Positions 46,794-59,069 of a DNA stretch of 64,000 nucleotides are shown here, one piece after another. The notes beneath the pieces were generated by a model, which worked only from the letters and a program-made list of their open reading frames with translations, ran no database searches and was not told the origin of the DNA. Numbering within the stretch: position 1 is the stretch's first letter; each line of letters begins with the position of its first letter. The DNA is from Phallusia mammillata (Eukaryota > Chordata > Ascidiacea > Phlebobranchia > Ascidiidae). A program made the translations under genes and the position numbers. The DNA is taken from the NCBI GenBank assembly GCA_003260075.1, contig QLIY01000056.1, positions 118,120 through 182,119 of the forward strand. The letters run 5' to 3'.

Positions 46794-48926
46794 TCATAAC
46801 TCTTGGTGTTTTCCTTCTTTCTGCGCTTTTTTCATCAGGGCCTCGGATTCCGCTACAATCTTCTGCGCCTCTTCTAACGACATGTTTTCTGCAAATGAAC
46901 ATTAAACGTTCAAAGCAATTCTGCAGCAATTATCGCAGAACGATTTTAAGGTAGAATTTTTCTTGCAAATTTTGTATCTTGTTTACATATGTACAACTAC
47001 TTTAGCATTCTTCAGATTTTCAATGTATGACTAACGTATAGGCTACAAAAAGAGAGAATATTGAATACTGACACACCATGCGAGTATGTGCTGCTTAAAA
47101 AAGAGAACTATATGTTTGTATTGCTTTGAAAGATATGCCAGTTGGCAAATGTAGCCTATATTGTAACATCTATCAGTGGATAAGCTGCAGACAGTGCACA
47201 CTGTTTCGACCTATAAGGTCTCATCAGTGCAGCTGGTGACGAGAGATCGGCCGCATTGGCTAGTGTAGCCATTCAACGGCACTCCAGTTTGTTGGGAGCA
47301 CAGGGTACAACCCCATGCATCACCTAGTCTGTGCGATGCCACAACTGGACATACAGCACAGATGAAACTGGCTCACAATGGCCAAGCAACTGCTTGGAAC
47401 CACTTATAGGTCGAAACAGTGTGCACTGTCTGCAGCTTATCATTTATTGGCTCTATATGCTTTTACATATCAGTGGATAGTTTTTAAGTTTTGTCTTACC
47501 GCTGCAAAACCGTCTTCAGTATCTCAGCTTTATTCATTGTTATCCAGAATCGAAAAGTATAGAGATCACTCTGTTTTTTTTTTATATAGCACTTACTGTA
47601 TTTGTCGATTTGCTTTTCTAAATGCGTTTTCATCTTTTTTTCAAAGAATTTCTTATCAGATTCTTTCTTCATTTCTGTAGACGTTTAAAAAATGCACAAT
47701 TAGATTCTGTTCAATTTGGTTTTAGTCACTTACCATGTTGTCTTTTCTTTTCAGCAATTTCCTCTGGTGTATAGTTTTTGCGAAACGAAGTAGGGACAAT
47801 TTCTAAAGAGAATAAAATCAAGTTATAAAAAACAGTTAAAGCAGAAACCGCATTTAAACCACGCAGTCTGGTATTGTGGTATATTAGATCAACTAAACTT
47901 AGTAAATTGGAACACTATATACGGATCTGTTCATAAGTTTAATGGTGAAAATAACGGCCCAAATAGACGTCTATTTGGGCCGTTATTTTCACCATTAAAC
48001 TAGTAAACGTTTTGTACAAAAAAATCCGAAACATTGAATTTTATTGTTTGTTTTTGGCAGTTTTTGTGCAGCTTTTGTTGCGTTCTCAGCTGGATCTTCG
48101 GCCAACTTATCAGTTAGAATACCTTTACAGCATTCCTATACTGGAAAAGAAAAGATTGAAAACCTTTATCTTACTGAATGTGTCAGGATGCAGGCCAGGA
48201 AGTTCTTTGTGGAGCTTTTCAATGAATTCCAAGTCTTCTTTGGTAAATCTCTGAAAATATTTTATTGTATAAAAAGTATAGGAATACACAAAACGTACAG
48301 CACTTAAAAAAAACATGACAAAAAGATGTTTCCATATTATAGCCTTTATGTAAATTATTGTTAAAAAGGATGTAAGTTCAGAAAAAAACAGTTGGTCGTT
48401 CATCCTTTAGTTTTAAAGATATATATATTTCGCTTTTTACAATTTGCAATAAAACAGACGCCTTGGTGGCTGACTCCTTGTGAGCATAGGGGGGGGGGTA
48501 AGGCTCATAGACTATAAGTCTTCATCCACCAAGCAATACAGACTGGATGATTCTCGCTTTGTTAAGCCGAAAAATGCATAAAAAAGGTTGACGAATTTGC
48601 AATAAAACAGACGCCTTGGTGGCTGACTCCTTGTGAGCATAACTTATTCTGTCTTTGCCCACCCACTAAAGATAAAAAGAAACAAACAAACAATAGCATG
48701 AAACACCTAAACGTTCTCTATGGTGATTATGTCTTGTTAATTATTGTTGTGTTATCGTTTACAGTTATTATTTATGGAACTGTAAGGTTTCATTTTTAAG
48801 ATTATATTTTACTTTGGGAAGGCCTGAATCCTTCACTTCGGGTGGAGCGACGGTTGCTGTGGTGTTTTCTTCCGCTGTAACCACGCTCCCAACTATCAGT
48901 AAAATTATAATAGACAATATCTTCAT
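46794..48926 (-). CDS. Small ER-luminal protein of the tandem family, C-terminus HQEL
   Basis: Five exons: 48926-48813, 48250-48175, 47802-47734, 47674-47597 and 46888-46794, about 143 residues. The signal peptide is MKILSIIILLIVGSVVTAE, followed by a short Thr/Pro stretch with the sequon NTT. Exon 2: RFTKEDLEFIEKLHKELPGL, close to FTKEEFDKGLDEF of the HGEL gene. Exon 3: FRKNYTPEEIAEKKRQH. Exon 4: Lys/Glu helix. The last exon starts with NMS (KNMSLEEAQKIVAESEAL) and ends KEGKHQEL, a plausible retrieval signal. Phases 0, 1, 1, 1. Its start lies 1.4 kb from and divergent to LMAN1. An additional exon between 48250 and 48813 cannot be ruled out. Confidence 0.72.
47180..47450. mobile_element. MITE family D, intact copy
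   Basis: The two ends are perfect inverted repeats of about 38 bases: ATAAGCTGCAGACAGTGCAC running into ACTGTTTCGACCTATAAG, and its complement. 271 bp, no ORF of note. It is in an intron of the HQEL gene and is the best reference copy for the family. Confidence 0.75.
47935..48000. repeat. About 66-bp perfect palindrome without spacer
   Basis: The arm TTTAATGGTGAAAATAACGG, then CCCAAATAGAC, is followed directly by its exact complement GTCTATTTGGGCC... The centre is AGACGTCT. It lies in the intron between exons 2 and 3 of the HQEL gene. Confidence 0.8.
48450..48665 (-). mobile_element. SINE tail fragments on both sides of a G run
   Basis: The phrase ttgcaataaaacagacgcct, then tggtggctgactccttgtgagcata, occurs at 48447 and 48598. 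It is the complement of the SINE tail seen at 38290 (ttatgcttgcaatgagtccg). Two allelic copies joined by the run at 48489-48498. Confidence 0.5.
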
Positions 48927-50180
48927 GTTTTTTGAACCTTGTTTTGTGACTATTACTACAAAAAATACTGTATAGGAAAATACAAAACAAGAATATTACT
49001 TGTAATTCGACCTTTGTTGTAGACGTACAAAACCTCTATGCAATTTTAATCTTCTTCTACGATAAATTGACTATCTTTCTCTTAAAAAGTCACATCACAG
49101 GTAAACGTTATTAAATCTTGTTTTGATTTCTACTAATTTAAATTTTAACTAAACTCTGGACAAATCTTGACTTCTTATATCTGTATCGTTCTTTACTTTG
49201 ACCAATTTAAAAGGCACGTAAGCGCAATTTAATACACAGACTTCGGGTCAATGGGTAGGACCACTGGGTTCTATGTTATACGTGTAATTACAATACAGTA
49301 ACACGACATCAATTGTTACAACAATTCGGCACCTGCGTTTGTTGGTTTAGCCCAGCACTCGTTGCGAATTGCATCACGTGCTCACAGCATGTTGAAAAGA
49401 GGCCTAATTCCAACAAATAGAATAGGCTACTTTGTAAGTGTGGATGATTGGATATAATGTGTAAGTTGGCTTTCGAAAATTTTATTTATCTTAGTCAGCG
49501 TTGAAAAAATGTCTTGATAGCTCGCACTCTTTGGGAAAACCGTTCGACAACTGCCGGCCCATGGCCCATTACATTATTAGTAGTAGCCCCGATAGTAAAA
49601 ACGTAGGCTACAGCACGTATTTTTACCTTTAAATGAATTAACTATTGTAGCACTGTTGCTTGAACAATTATTCTTACAGATAATTTTTTATAATCAGTGA
49701 TCGTCGACAATAAAGATGCCTACTACTTGCGGGAAAGATCCTGTACCAAACACTAAATGTCAATTAACTATTGTAGGACAAATATCTACAACAAAATATG
49801 ATGGACTTGCTATGTGGACGTTTCATTTATCCACCAATTCAGGTCAAAAAGGTCTAATTGTGGTCCCCGTCCGTTTGTATTTGATGCGCTATTGTCAAAA
49901 TATTTTTCCAAAAAAGTTAAAAACGTTGCACACATTTACTATCAAACGGTCGTTCGTCATCACGATTTTTAAGATGCTTAGCCTACTTGTGAGATTTCAT
50001 GGTCATTAAAAAAAAATTGTATATTTGCAACAACCTGGAGTAAAACTATCACAGTCAAATAGTATGTTTATAATAACGTTCATACTGACAAACAGGCATT
50101 TAAAAATGACACACAACATATTTTTTACCAACATGTCCAACCGGATTTGCAAAACGCATCGCCCGGGGGAATTTTTTTGG

Positions 50181-50188
50181 TGACGTGC
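50181..50188 (+). promoter_or_regulatory. TGACGTGC site 1 upstream of LMAN1
   Basis: TGACGTG is the core of the unfolded-protein response element bound by ATF6 and XBP1. The site is 117 bases before the LMAN1 ATG. Vertebrate LMAN1 is known to respond to ER stress. Function here is inference. Confidence 0.45.
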
Positions 50189-50261
50189 CGCTATTCGACT
50201 GACTCAGCTTTCTTATTTCGCTACAGCGAAGAAGAGCACTGACGAGGGACAATTTGCATGT

Positions 50262-50269
50262 TGACGTGC
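50262..50269 (+). promoter_or_regulatory. TGACGTGC site 2 upstream of LMAN1
   Basis: A second identical 8-mer, 29-36 bases before the ATG, possibly within or just upstream of the 5' UTR. Spacing to site 1 is 81 bases. Confidence 0.45.
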
Positions 50270-50297
50270 TCAAGTTGTCAGTCTGTATTCTGTAAAG

Positions 50298-53200
50298 ATG
50301 TTTTTGAAAGTTTTGTTTTGTTTTTTGTGTGTTTTTGTGACTTTTTGCACGTCCGCTGACGACTATCGGCTTCGATATGAGTTTAAATACAGTTTTAAAG
50401 GACCCAACTTAATGCAAGCGGACAAAAGTATTCCTTTTTGGAACCATACTGGAGGTAAGTTTCTTCGACCGAGATATTTTAGTTGTTTCCTAAAATCCGT
50501 GTTTTCAGCACAAGCAGTGGACACTGGAATTTATTGCACAATGATGAATGCAATTATCGCTTTATATGCAGTTTTTAATTCAAACCTTGTAGTTTTGTAT
50601 GAATGCAAATACGTAAAAGCTAGTCAAATATATGGGTCTTGTGTAACGACTTGCCCAAAAAATATATACAATTGACAGTTAAAGTTAGTGGTGTAATTCA
50701 TAAACCATATAAAATAATTGTTCTGGTTTAGATACTGTGCCTGGGGATGAACAAGTAAGAATTGTGCCTTCTTTGAGAGGCAAGAAGGGAGGTGTCTGGT
50801 CAAAATATGAGTTCCCATATGACAAATGGGAGATTGATCTTCATTTTCGAATTCATGGAAGAGGAAAAGTTGGTGCTGATGGACTTGTAAGTTGATTTTC
50901 TTGGGCTTCCAATCCTATTATGGCAAATTATGTTTTTGTGGGCCAGTCTGCAGAGTATGGCAGCAGGACACATGAATTAAAACCTTTTTGCATGCCAATT
51001 TTTTGAAAGTGTACATGAAAATTTTGCATCAAAGGCATTTAATTGTCCTATCTTGACCTCTTATCGACTGCTTTGAGCCTGCTGATATTGGTCTTGCATG
51101 CATGCACAGGACATGTTGGTCCTGCACAGCTGAGATCTCGTTGGTAACTTCCATGTTATGCTGACTGGATTGTAAATATAGTAAAATAACCAAGCATAAC
51201 ATTGATTCTTTATGCTTTCTTCAACAGTCTTTGGCATTACCAAAGATTTTAATCTTTAATTTGCACATTTGCTGTGTAAAACACTACTTTGGTTTCTCTG
51301 TTCAGCAATATTTAAATTTGTGTTTAGGTTTTGTGGTTAGTTGAAAAACCCAATCAGCCTGGCCCTGTATTTGGCTACATGGACCAGTGGAAGGGCATGG
51401 GGTTGTTTTTTGATTCCTTTGATAATGATGGAAGAAGCAACAATCCTTATGTGTATACCATTGTCAATGATGGAGAAATATCCTACAGCCATGCAACGTA
51501 AGCAAAATAAATCATGTTTTTTGTATGTCTAAATGACGAAATTTTATTTCATAACGGTAACATCAAGCCAATAAATGATAAGCTGCAGACAGAGCAAACT
51601 GTTTCGACCCTTCCTCTGTCATTTATGCTCAGTTGTGGCATCGAACAGAATTGGTGAAACAAGGCTTTCTAGCCCATTACTCCCAACAAACTGAAGTGTC
51701 GTTGGATGGCTTCATTGGCCAATACGGCCTATCTCTTATCACCAGCTGCACTGATGAGACCATATAGATCGAAGCAGTGTGCATTGTCTGCGACTTTATT
51801 TCATTAATATTATCAGTAGTACTTGATTATTGAGTACCAGACTTGACTGGTTTTTGGATAGTGTTGCAGATTTTAATTTATTCTAAGTTTGGTGTAACTT
51901 TTTACAGAGATGGAATTGAACAAAAAAATGGTGGATGTTTAAGAGATTTCCGTAACAGACCTTATCCGGTCAAAGCAAGGCTTACCTATTTAAACCACGT
52001 TCTAACTGTAAGTATTTTTTATATGTTTTCCCAAGACACTCCATAAATACAAATATATTTGTGATATAAAATGTATATATAGTATAAAGTTTGTAAACTT
52101 GATAGTCAAGAAATAAAAATGCAAAATATAAAAAAACTGCTGTTTTTAAATATTTTTGTTTTATAAATCAATATGTGGACATATTTAGTAGTGAATTACC
52201 TATGTATAACAAGAGTTAGTGATTTTTGTTCCTGATCAAACTTTTCACACATGGACAATAGCTTGCATGTACTATTGGCGTAACTAACATTTAAGTAGAT
52301 TGATCATCCTTTTCTTAACAGCCTAGAATGCTGACTATACAATACTATATAATCTAATTATTTTAGTTGAAAATTGACTCTGGAAACACTGATGTAGAAG
52401 ACTATGAAGTCTGCTTTTATGCTGAGAATGTAATGATTCCTAAAAACTACTACTTTGGCATTACTGCTGCTACTGGAGGATTGGCAGGTTGGTGTATGAT
52501 TTTAGGAATACATGAAAAACATATCTCTAAAACAATTACTTTATCCAGATGATCATGATGTCTTGAAGTTTTTGGTCAGGAGTTTACACGAAAAAACACC
52601 TGTAAGTATGAATAATATTTTTTTGTCATTCAATTTTAAGACTAAATTCAAAAACCTGTGCATATGGTCTAACACATTAGGTCTGGGTAGATTTAAATAT
52701 CACTTTTAAAAGTATTATGTGCATGTTATTCTTGCCCATTTTTGGACAGTAAGTTTTATTGTTACAAACTTTTCAAGCTTCCTACTTTATTCTAAGAATT
52801 TTCTGCCGCATAACCAGATGTTTCTTTTGCTGTTTCAAAATGTACAGAACTGAAACAGCAACTATTTTTTTTAAAAAAACTGCTTTTTGTGCTATGCAAT
52901 AGTTTTTTAGTGCTTTCCATAATATCATTAAGATTTTCATTTAGTTCATTTTTTTACCGGATTCAAACTTTATTTAATAATTACGATATTTTTCTTCTAT
53001 TTAGGATGAACTGAAGGATGCAGCAACTGAACAAAAGCTAAAACTGCAGGAGGAATATGAAAAAAATTTGAAGGAGTTTGAGAAAGACCAGGCTTCATTC
53101 AAGGAGCAACATCCAGACATGGCAAAGCAGGAACCTCAAGGGCATGCTGATGACTTGGTAAATTAATAACATTAATACAATTGTCCACATCCTAAAGTTC

Positions 53201-56200
53201 AGGACATGGTTCAAGATTTAAAATACTTCACTGTAACATTGTAAACTCTGTATCCAACAACTAAATCAAATTTGGGTCTCTGTTTATTTTTGTGTATACC
53301 ACATCCATGTTTACATACTGAAATGTCTTGGGTTTATACTATACAAAGAATGATAAAATTCATCAAAAAAATATGAAAATAGCCTAAAATATTCATCATG
53401 GGTGCCTTGCACAGAGCTACACATCTATTACAACAGTCCTGTACTTTTGCCATGGCTTGTCATAGGTGCTTTCTGACAGAGTCAAATTAGGAATATTTGC
53501 ATTTTTTTTTGTCTGACATGTGTTGTGTGCCATTTCTACCCCTTTGCATGAATGTTCACTGCCATGAGATTAAACCCCATCAAGACTATTTTTTTACCAT
53601 TAACTCTTATGGAGAAATTAAAGCTTGATAAAACCACATTTGTTGAAGAATTTAAGGATTAACATATGCAAATGTTTATTTCAGTTTGAAGGAGGAACCA
53701 GCCCTGAACTCACTGCCATCTTTGAAGTCCAGAGTGAAATTAAACGACAAATTATGTAAGCATACTTGATTGCTTATTGCTTTGTGGACAAAACTCTGTT
53801 TGTTATTTTAATCCATATCCACAACATTTCTACAACACCTGCCACCCAATTACACAAATATAAAATAGAGTACAAGTTTCCTGTCATTGTTGGGGCTAAT
53901 ATATTTTTTATGCAGGAAATAATCTGTCTGTCTGTTGGTAGACTGAATTACTGTCCAATCTGTCTGTCCCTACAATAGCCTGTGCATAAAAAAATTCACA
54001 AACAAAACTAGAATTATTTTGTAAGCTTGGCAAAAACATTTTTTTAATTGACGTTTTCCTTGTTTCTGTTGCAATATTAATGTGCCGGGGGGGGGGTGAA
54101 TTATTTTGTTTTATTGACAAACAAAATCTAAAAATTTGAAAGCTTGGCAAAAACATTTTTTTTAATTGACGTTTTCCTTGTTTCTGTTGCAATATTAATG
54201 TGCCTGGTACATATCCTTACAAAAGCAAGAAACAGTGCTTCAAATTGCAACCAGGGTCATGGACACACATTATTAAGACTCCAACTCAACTTTTTAAGAA
54301 TTTTATGACCCAGACTCCAACCAAAAACAAGCCATTTATGTTGCCCTTGCATAATTTAATGCTATTTTTAACAAAAGTGGTCAACAGAAAGAGTCCCCCC
54401 GGGGGGGGGGACAAAAACAAAGCCATTTATGTTGCCCTTACACAATTTAATGCTATTTTTAACAAAAGTGGTCAACAGAAAGAGTCCCCCCCCAAAAAAA
54501 AATATCACATCTCCTATTCATTTTAATTTAAAAAAAGTCTACCATCACAACAGCCACTCTTGAGTCTGGCTCTGACTTTACTATAGCAAAATGATATCTC
54601 ACTTAACTAATCAAAGCAGAAACGATCGAAACATAAAAAAACAATAAATATTGGACCTGAATAAAACAAATTTTTATTAACAGGAAGATGGTTGACTTGA
54701 TGGCAATTTTGGAAGGCAAACAGTCAGACATTATTGATAAGTTGGGATCAAGTACTACAGGCACAATGCAGCCTGTAGATGGCATTAACACACTTGATCA
54801 GGTCAAAGTTGTACAAGAAACACAAAAGATGACATTTGAAGTTGTTGAGAACATGAAGTAAGTGTACAGCACTGGTAAAACCTTGTTTCTTTGAAAACTT
54901 AGGATTGTCAAACTTTGTTGTACTGGTGAAAATTTTGTTTGGTTTGAAAATAGTTTTATAAAATTGAAAAAAGTTAGATAATACGACGTACACTTTGTGG
55001 TAAATGACAGCTAAGGGCAGATTTAAGCAGGTACCAAAGATATCATGTGAAGATATAAATTATGTTTTTTGTACCAGTTAATTTTTTTAAATACTGTGAA
55101 ATCATAAGTAAAGGCTGAAGTTGATTTTAGTTTTTTTTTGCTTGATTTTTGTTTCATAAGAAAGTGGTGTTTATGCAGCCAATCACGGAAACTAAGTGTA
55201 ACAAATTTAAATTTTTGTTTCTTTATGCTTTCATGCCACACCATAATCTGCTTTATAGTTATAAATCATTTCTTAAATCAGTTGTTTTTATCTAACAGCA
55301 ATTTACTACAGCACAGCATTAGATCAACAGTTGTGGGGGGGGGGGTCAGTGAAACTAAGTGTATCGAATTTGAATTTTTGTTTCTTTATGCTTTCATGCC
55401 ACATCATAATCTGCTTTATAGTTATAAATCATTTCTTAAATCAGTTTTTTGTTATCTAACAGCAATTTACTACAGCACAGCATTAAATCAACAGTTGTTT
55501 TTGCACAAAATAATTGCAACAACTTGAACCCTTATTTTGCTAATTGTTTAAATGTTATGTTTTCATTTTTGCCAACAGAAATGATGTGCAGTTTCTTCGC
55601 TCGACACTTCTAACAGTTTCCCAATCAATCAGTCAACTATCAGCTTTAAAAGAAGTTGGAGGCAACAATGGTGGTGGTGGTGGTGGAAATTATGAAAGTA
55701 ACAAACAATTCCGTGCTGTACAGCAACAACTTGATGCAGTGGAAAACAGACTTGTTGCTATTCAAAATAAACAGGTACTAATTAAATTGATTTTGTTTTG
55801 CAAATGTTAGCAGGGCGATTAAAGTTACGTTTTTTTCCTATTTTATCGGTCAATGTTTTGATCACTTTTTGCAAATAAGAATTCTTAGGCTTGGACTTAA
55901 AACTTAAAAAATGAAATCACCCAGGTCTTGTATGGTGAATGAAGACATGATGGACCTTATGTGTATGGATCAATGATAAAACAAAAAGTCATTCATTGTT
56001 AAGTTTGAATCAGCATGTCTGATTTTTTTGTGTTCATACCTCATTCCAACATAACAGTTTTATATGATATAAATGCCAATAAGCATATTTTAAGTTTATA
56101 CAATCCTATAATATTGTGAACATACCACAAAATGTATGATGCTTCACCAAACAGAACACTTTAAATTCTGATACCCATTATTTGATAAGTCCTGAACAAC

Positions 56201-58090
56201 AGTCTTTGCTTCCTAAGTTTTAGGACTGCAACTTCTGAGGAAGTAATTTCTAAAACATGGAACTTTGATTTTTTCAGAACAAACCACCACAGTTAATGTG
56301 TCCAGAGCCAGAGATGCCTTCATGTATCTCTATGGGCATGTTTATGCTTGTAGCCATCACACAGGTCGTTGCAATTGTACTTTATCATACTTGCAAGTAA
56401 GTGTATTGAATCAATGTCGCAGTTAACAGTTTATTTACATGGTTTGGCATGCGTTTAAATTGTGTTGTTTCCAAAGCCCCCAAAACGTGACATAGAATCG
56501 CATTTGAAAAGAGGGCTTTGACGCGATTGGTGTCGTTATACCATAACCAAAGAGAAGTTACGGGAAAACGAAATGCATGCAAAAAAATCGTGACGTCATT
56601 AAAAACCAAAACGAAAGATTTGGTAGGTCAAGCGTCTAGTATCCAGTCATTTTTTGGCATTTTATTGGAATTAGTACGTTACTCTTGAAAGCAGTGCAAA
56701 GGAAATCTTAACTAAGTACTTTAAAAACTCTTGTAAGAACGAAGCTTTGCAAGTTTATGCACGATGTGTATAGAGTATGGATCAAAAGCACAGTAACTGC
56801 CCGCAAGGCATGGCAATTTCTTTTCACGAATTCTTGTGTGTCGTGTCAAGTTAACAATGCGCGAAACACTTTGTTGTAAACACTGTCAGTTCGTGCGTAA
56901 CTTTTATACTGGATTTCTGTTTCTGTGAAAAGCGTATGGGCATTTTTTTTAATTCAAAAATACGATTTCTGGTTGTGGCTTCAGGGTCCATTCAGCGCTT
57001 ACTAAAGTTGCCTTTTAAGTAATTATGGCTGAGGCTTTTAAGTAAAAAAAAATTGTATGGATCTGTTGTTTGAAAAAATGGGGGGGGGGTGGGCTAGATG
57101 ATACTGCCATTTAGGTTAAAAATGCTTGCGAACCAAGTGATGCATTAACAAATTAAACCGATTGATCAAATCTGTTTCTAAGGTGTTGTTTTCCGTTTTT
57201 TCCTTGATTTAATTCATTTTGGCCCCGGTTGAGCATAATAATTGTATTACTACTTCATGAGTTACCAGCCTTTTACTGCGGCAATGATAAAAACTTAGCA
57301 TTTCTTTTATCTCGTATGACAAACCTGTTCACAATGCCCTTTGAAGTTGAATTCAGTGACATATAATATATTTGTTTCAAATGCAGGTAAAGATATTTTA
57401 TCCGGTGCTTCAACTTTTTAAGTTGAAAAAGCTTCTTGTAAGAGTCGCACTTGGCGACCACACATTTATGACATTACAAAAACAATTTTTAACTTTTTTT
57501 CAGATCTTCTCGGGGGGGGGGGGAAAGCTAAATAAGTGATCTATTAAATATTTAAACAATCAACCACAATATTTGCGTTGACATATATAAGACCTATTAC
57601 GTTTTGTGGTTGAAAAAGAGCATGGCTTCAAATTTGAAGTGTTGATGTTTAAAATAATACCAAATGTGGTAAGGTACGATTAAGGGGACAAAAAAGAGCA
57701 AAACAACCTGAAACGTAATTACCTTCCCCAAAAATCTAATCTTCCTGTTAACATTCCTTAGGCGTTGTTTTTTTTGTTCTTAATTACGTATATAATTCAA
57801 TAAAGAATATCTGATTCACGGCCCCGGTAAGGCATAATAATTGAATTACTACTTCATTGGTTACTAACCTTTTTGAGGTAAAAGAGCTTTTTGTTTAGAA
57901 TCGTAAATATATAGAACTGCATGTTGGCATCGCAATGCAAAATTTTAAACATTGTTTTTATATCCCAAGTTTTGTTTTGAATACAAGTATCGCACTTGGC
58001 GACCACAATTGAATTTTATGACATTATAAAAACAATTTCAAACATTTTTCCAGATCTTCTCGTGAAGATGCCGCAAAGAAATTCTTTTGA
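50298..58090 (+). CDS. LMAN1: LMAN1 / ERGIC-53 mannose-lectin cargo receptor
   Basis: Twelve exons: 50298-50454, 50732-50886, 51328-51497, 51908-52007, 52367-52487, 52549-52601, 53005-53157, 53685-53755, 54684-54857, 55579-55774, 56278-56396 and 58054-58090. All are GT-AG and in frame: 1506 bases, 501 residues (human 510). The signal peptide is MFLKVLFCFLCVFVTFC. The L-type lectin domain follows (YEFKYSFKGPNLMQAD; GADGLVLW; the Ca/mannose-site loop FFDSFDNDGRSNNP; CLRDFRNRPYPVKARLTY; ATGGLADDHDVL). Then comes a coiled-coil stalk, the two oligomerising cysteines (LMCPEPEMPSC), a transmembrane segment and a tail ending DAAKKFF, keeping both the di-lysine retrieval and the FF exit signals. A Gly-rich insert (GGNNGGGGGG) in exon 10 is natural GGT repeat, not a G run. 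LMAN1 carries glycoproteins from ER to ERGIC. Confidence 0.97.
51578..51798. mobile_element. MITE family D in an LMAN1 intron
   Basis: Left end ataagctgcagacagagcaa and right end gatcgaagcagtgtgcattg, then tctgcgactttat, are diverged inverted repeats of the 47180 type. Confidence 0.65.
57490..57523 (+). repeat. Truncated allelic copy of the LMAN1 last-exon acceptor
   Basis: The sequence tttcagatcttctcg stops in a 12-base G run. The complete version is at 58048-58063. Upstream flanks (caacaatgccctttgaag region and 57840-58040) are similar too. The duplicate is an assembly remnant and not an alternative exon. Confidence 0.6.
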
Positions 58091-59069
58091 CGAAGCAGAA
58101 ACGTTAATGTTATTTTCACAGTGATCCGCGCCCGTGTGTTGTGTTTGTGTGTCTGCCTGGGTTTCAATCGAGGTGATTCGTAATTTGCCTTGGGAAGCAT
58201 TGCTGGTTCAGCCTTTAACCTTGCCTCTGCGCCGTAAACGGTGCCTGCACTGCCCATTTTAAAGTGTTCAGTAGCAGCTTAAACCTCCTAAACAGAGGTT
58301 GAACTACTAATATGAGAACTTACATCACAAAAGTTTTCTGAATTCCGATAGATGGCGTAAAGATCACATCAATTTTAGGGTTAGGAACTAAGTTAGTTTA
58401 AATGGAATTTTAATTATAAAACCTCACCCCAACCAAAATAGCCCTAAGCGTCAGCATTTTCACACAATTTTGCTTTTAAATATTCGTTATTGCTCTTTGC
58501 GCTTCCCATCGGAATTTGGAAAACGTTTGTGATTTGAGTTCTCACGTTAGTAGTTCCACCCAAAACAGTATTTAACCCACAGTTGAAGCAAAATATATAT
58601 CAGTGGCAATGTAGTAGTTGTGTAGAGGCCTCCTAATGTATTACGTAGAAATATCATGCAATATGTTTCAACATCATAGCAATGCTGATTGGTATTTTTG
58701 CATCCAGTGAATTTATGTGCCAACCAACTGTAAATTATTTTTTATCTATTAAAAAAGTGGTTGGCCTGGGCAATTTTAAAGCAGGTTCGGGAACCGGCTT
58801 CGTGCATTGGGTCGAAAAATGTCCTAAACAGCTGACGAAGGTAAAACATTTTTGAATACATTGCCAGTCAATCTAGTAGACTTTAGATTTTTACGTTTTT
58901 TCTACTTGGCTGCACAAAGCTGGCTGGGTAACTCGCTTTAACCAACTTTAATTGTGCTTTTTTTCAATTTTTGACTATTTCCAAGTTGTAATACGACTAA
59001 AAATTGCCAACATATTTATAAGTGCGAAAATGGTGTATCCAAACTCATAAGAAAACAACTTCTAAGTAC

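Larger units (their letters stand above)
48927..50297. promoter_or_regulatory. Divergent promoter region, HQEL gene / LMAN1
   Basis: 1.37 kb between two start codons with no supported ORF. It holds TCACGTGC near 49374 and two TGACGTGC sites near LMAN1. Confidence 0.45.

Noticed and set aside
48012..48307. Plus-strand ORFs near 48.0-48.3 kb
   Set aside because: They overlap, in antisense, an exon of the HQEL gene and lack splice or signal support.
40445..48926. Identity of the small ER proteins with RAP (LRPAP1), MCFD2 or MESD
   Set aside because: RAP also has an ER-retrieval end and FTxEEL-like helix starts, but length and domain plan differ. No EF-hands as in MCFD2, and no MESD core. The similarity is too weak to assign.
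58024..58257. Minus-strand ORF at the LMAN1 3' end
   Set aside because: Overlaps the LMAN1 last exon, has no splice context and no recognisable similarity.
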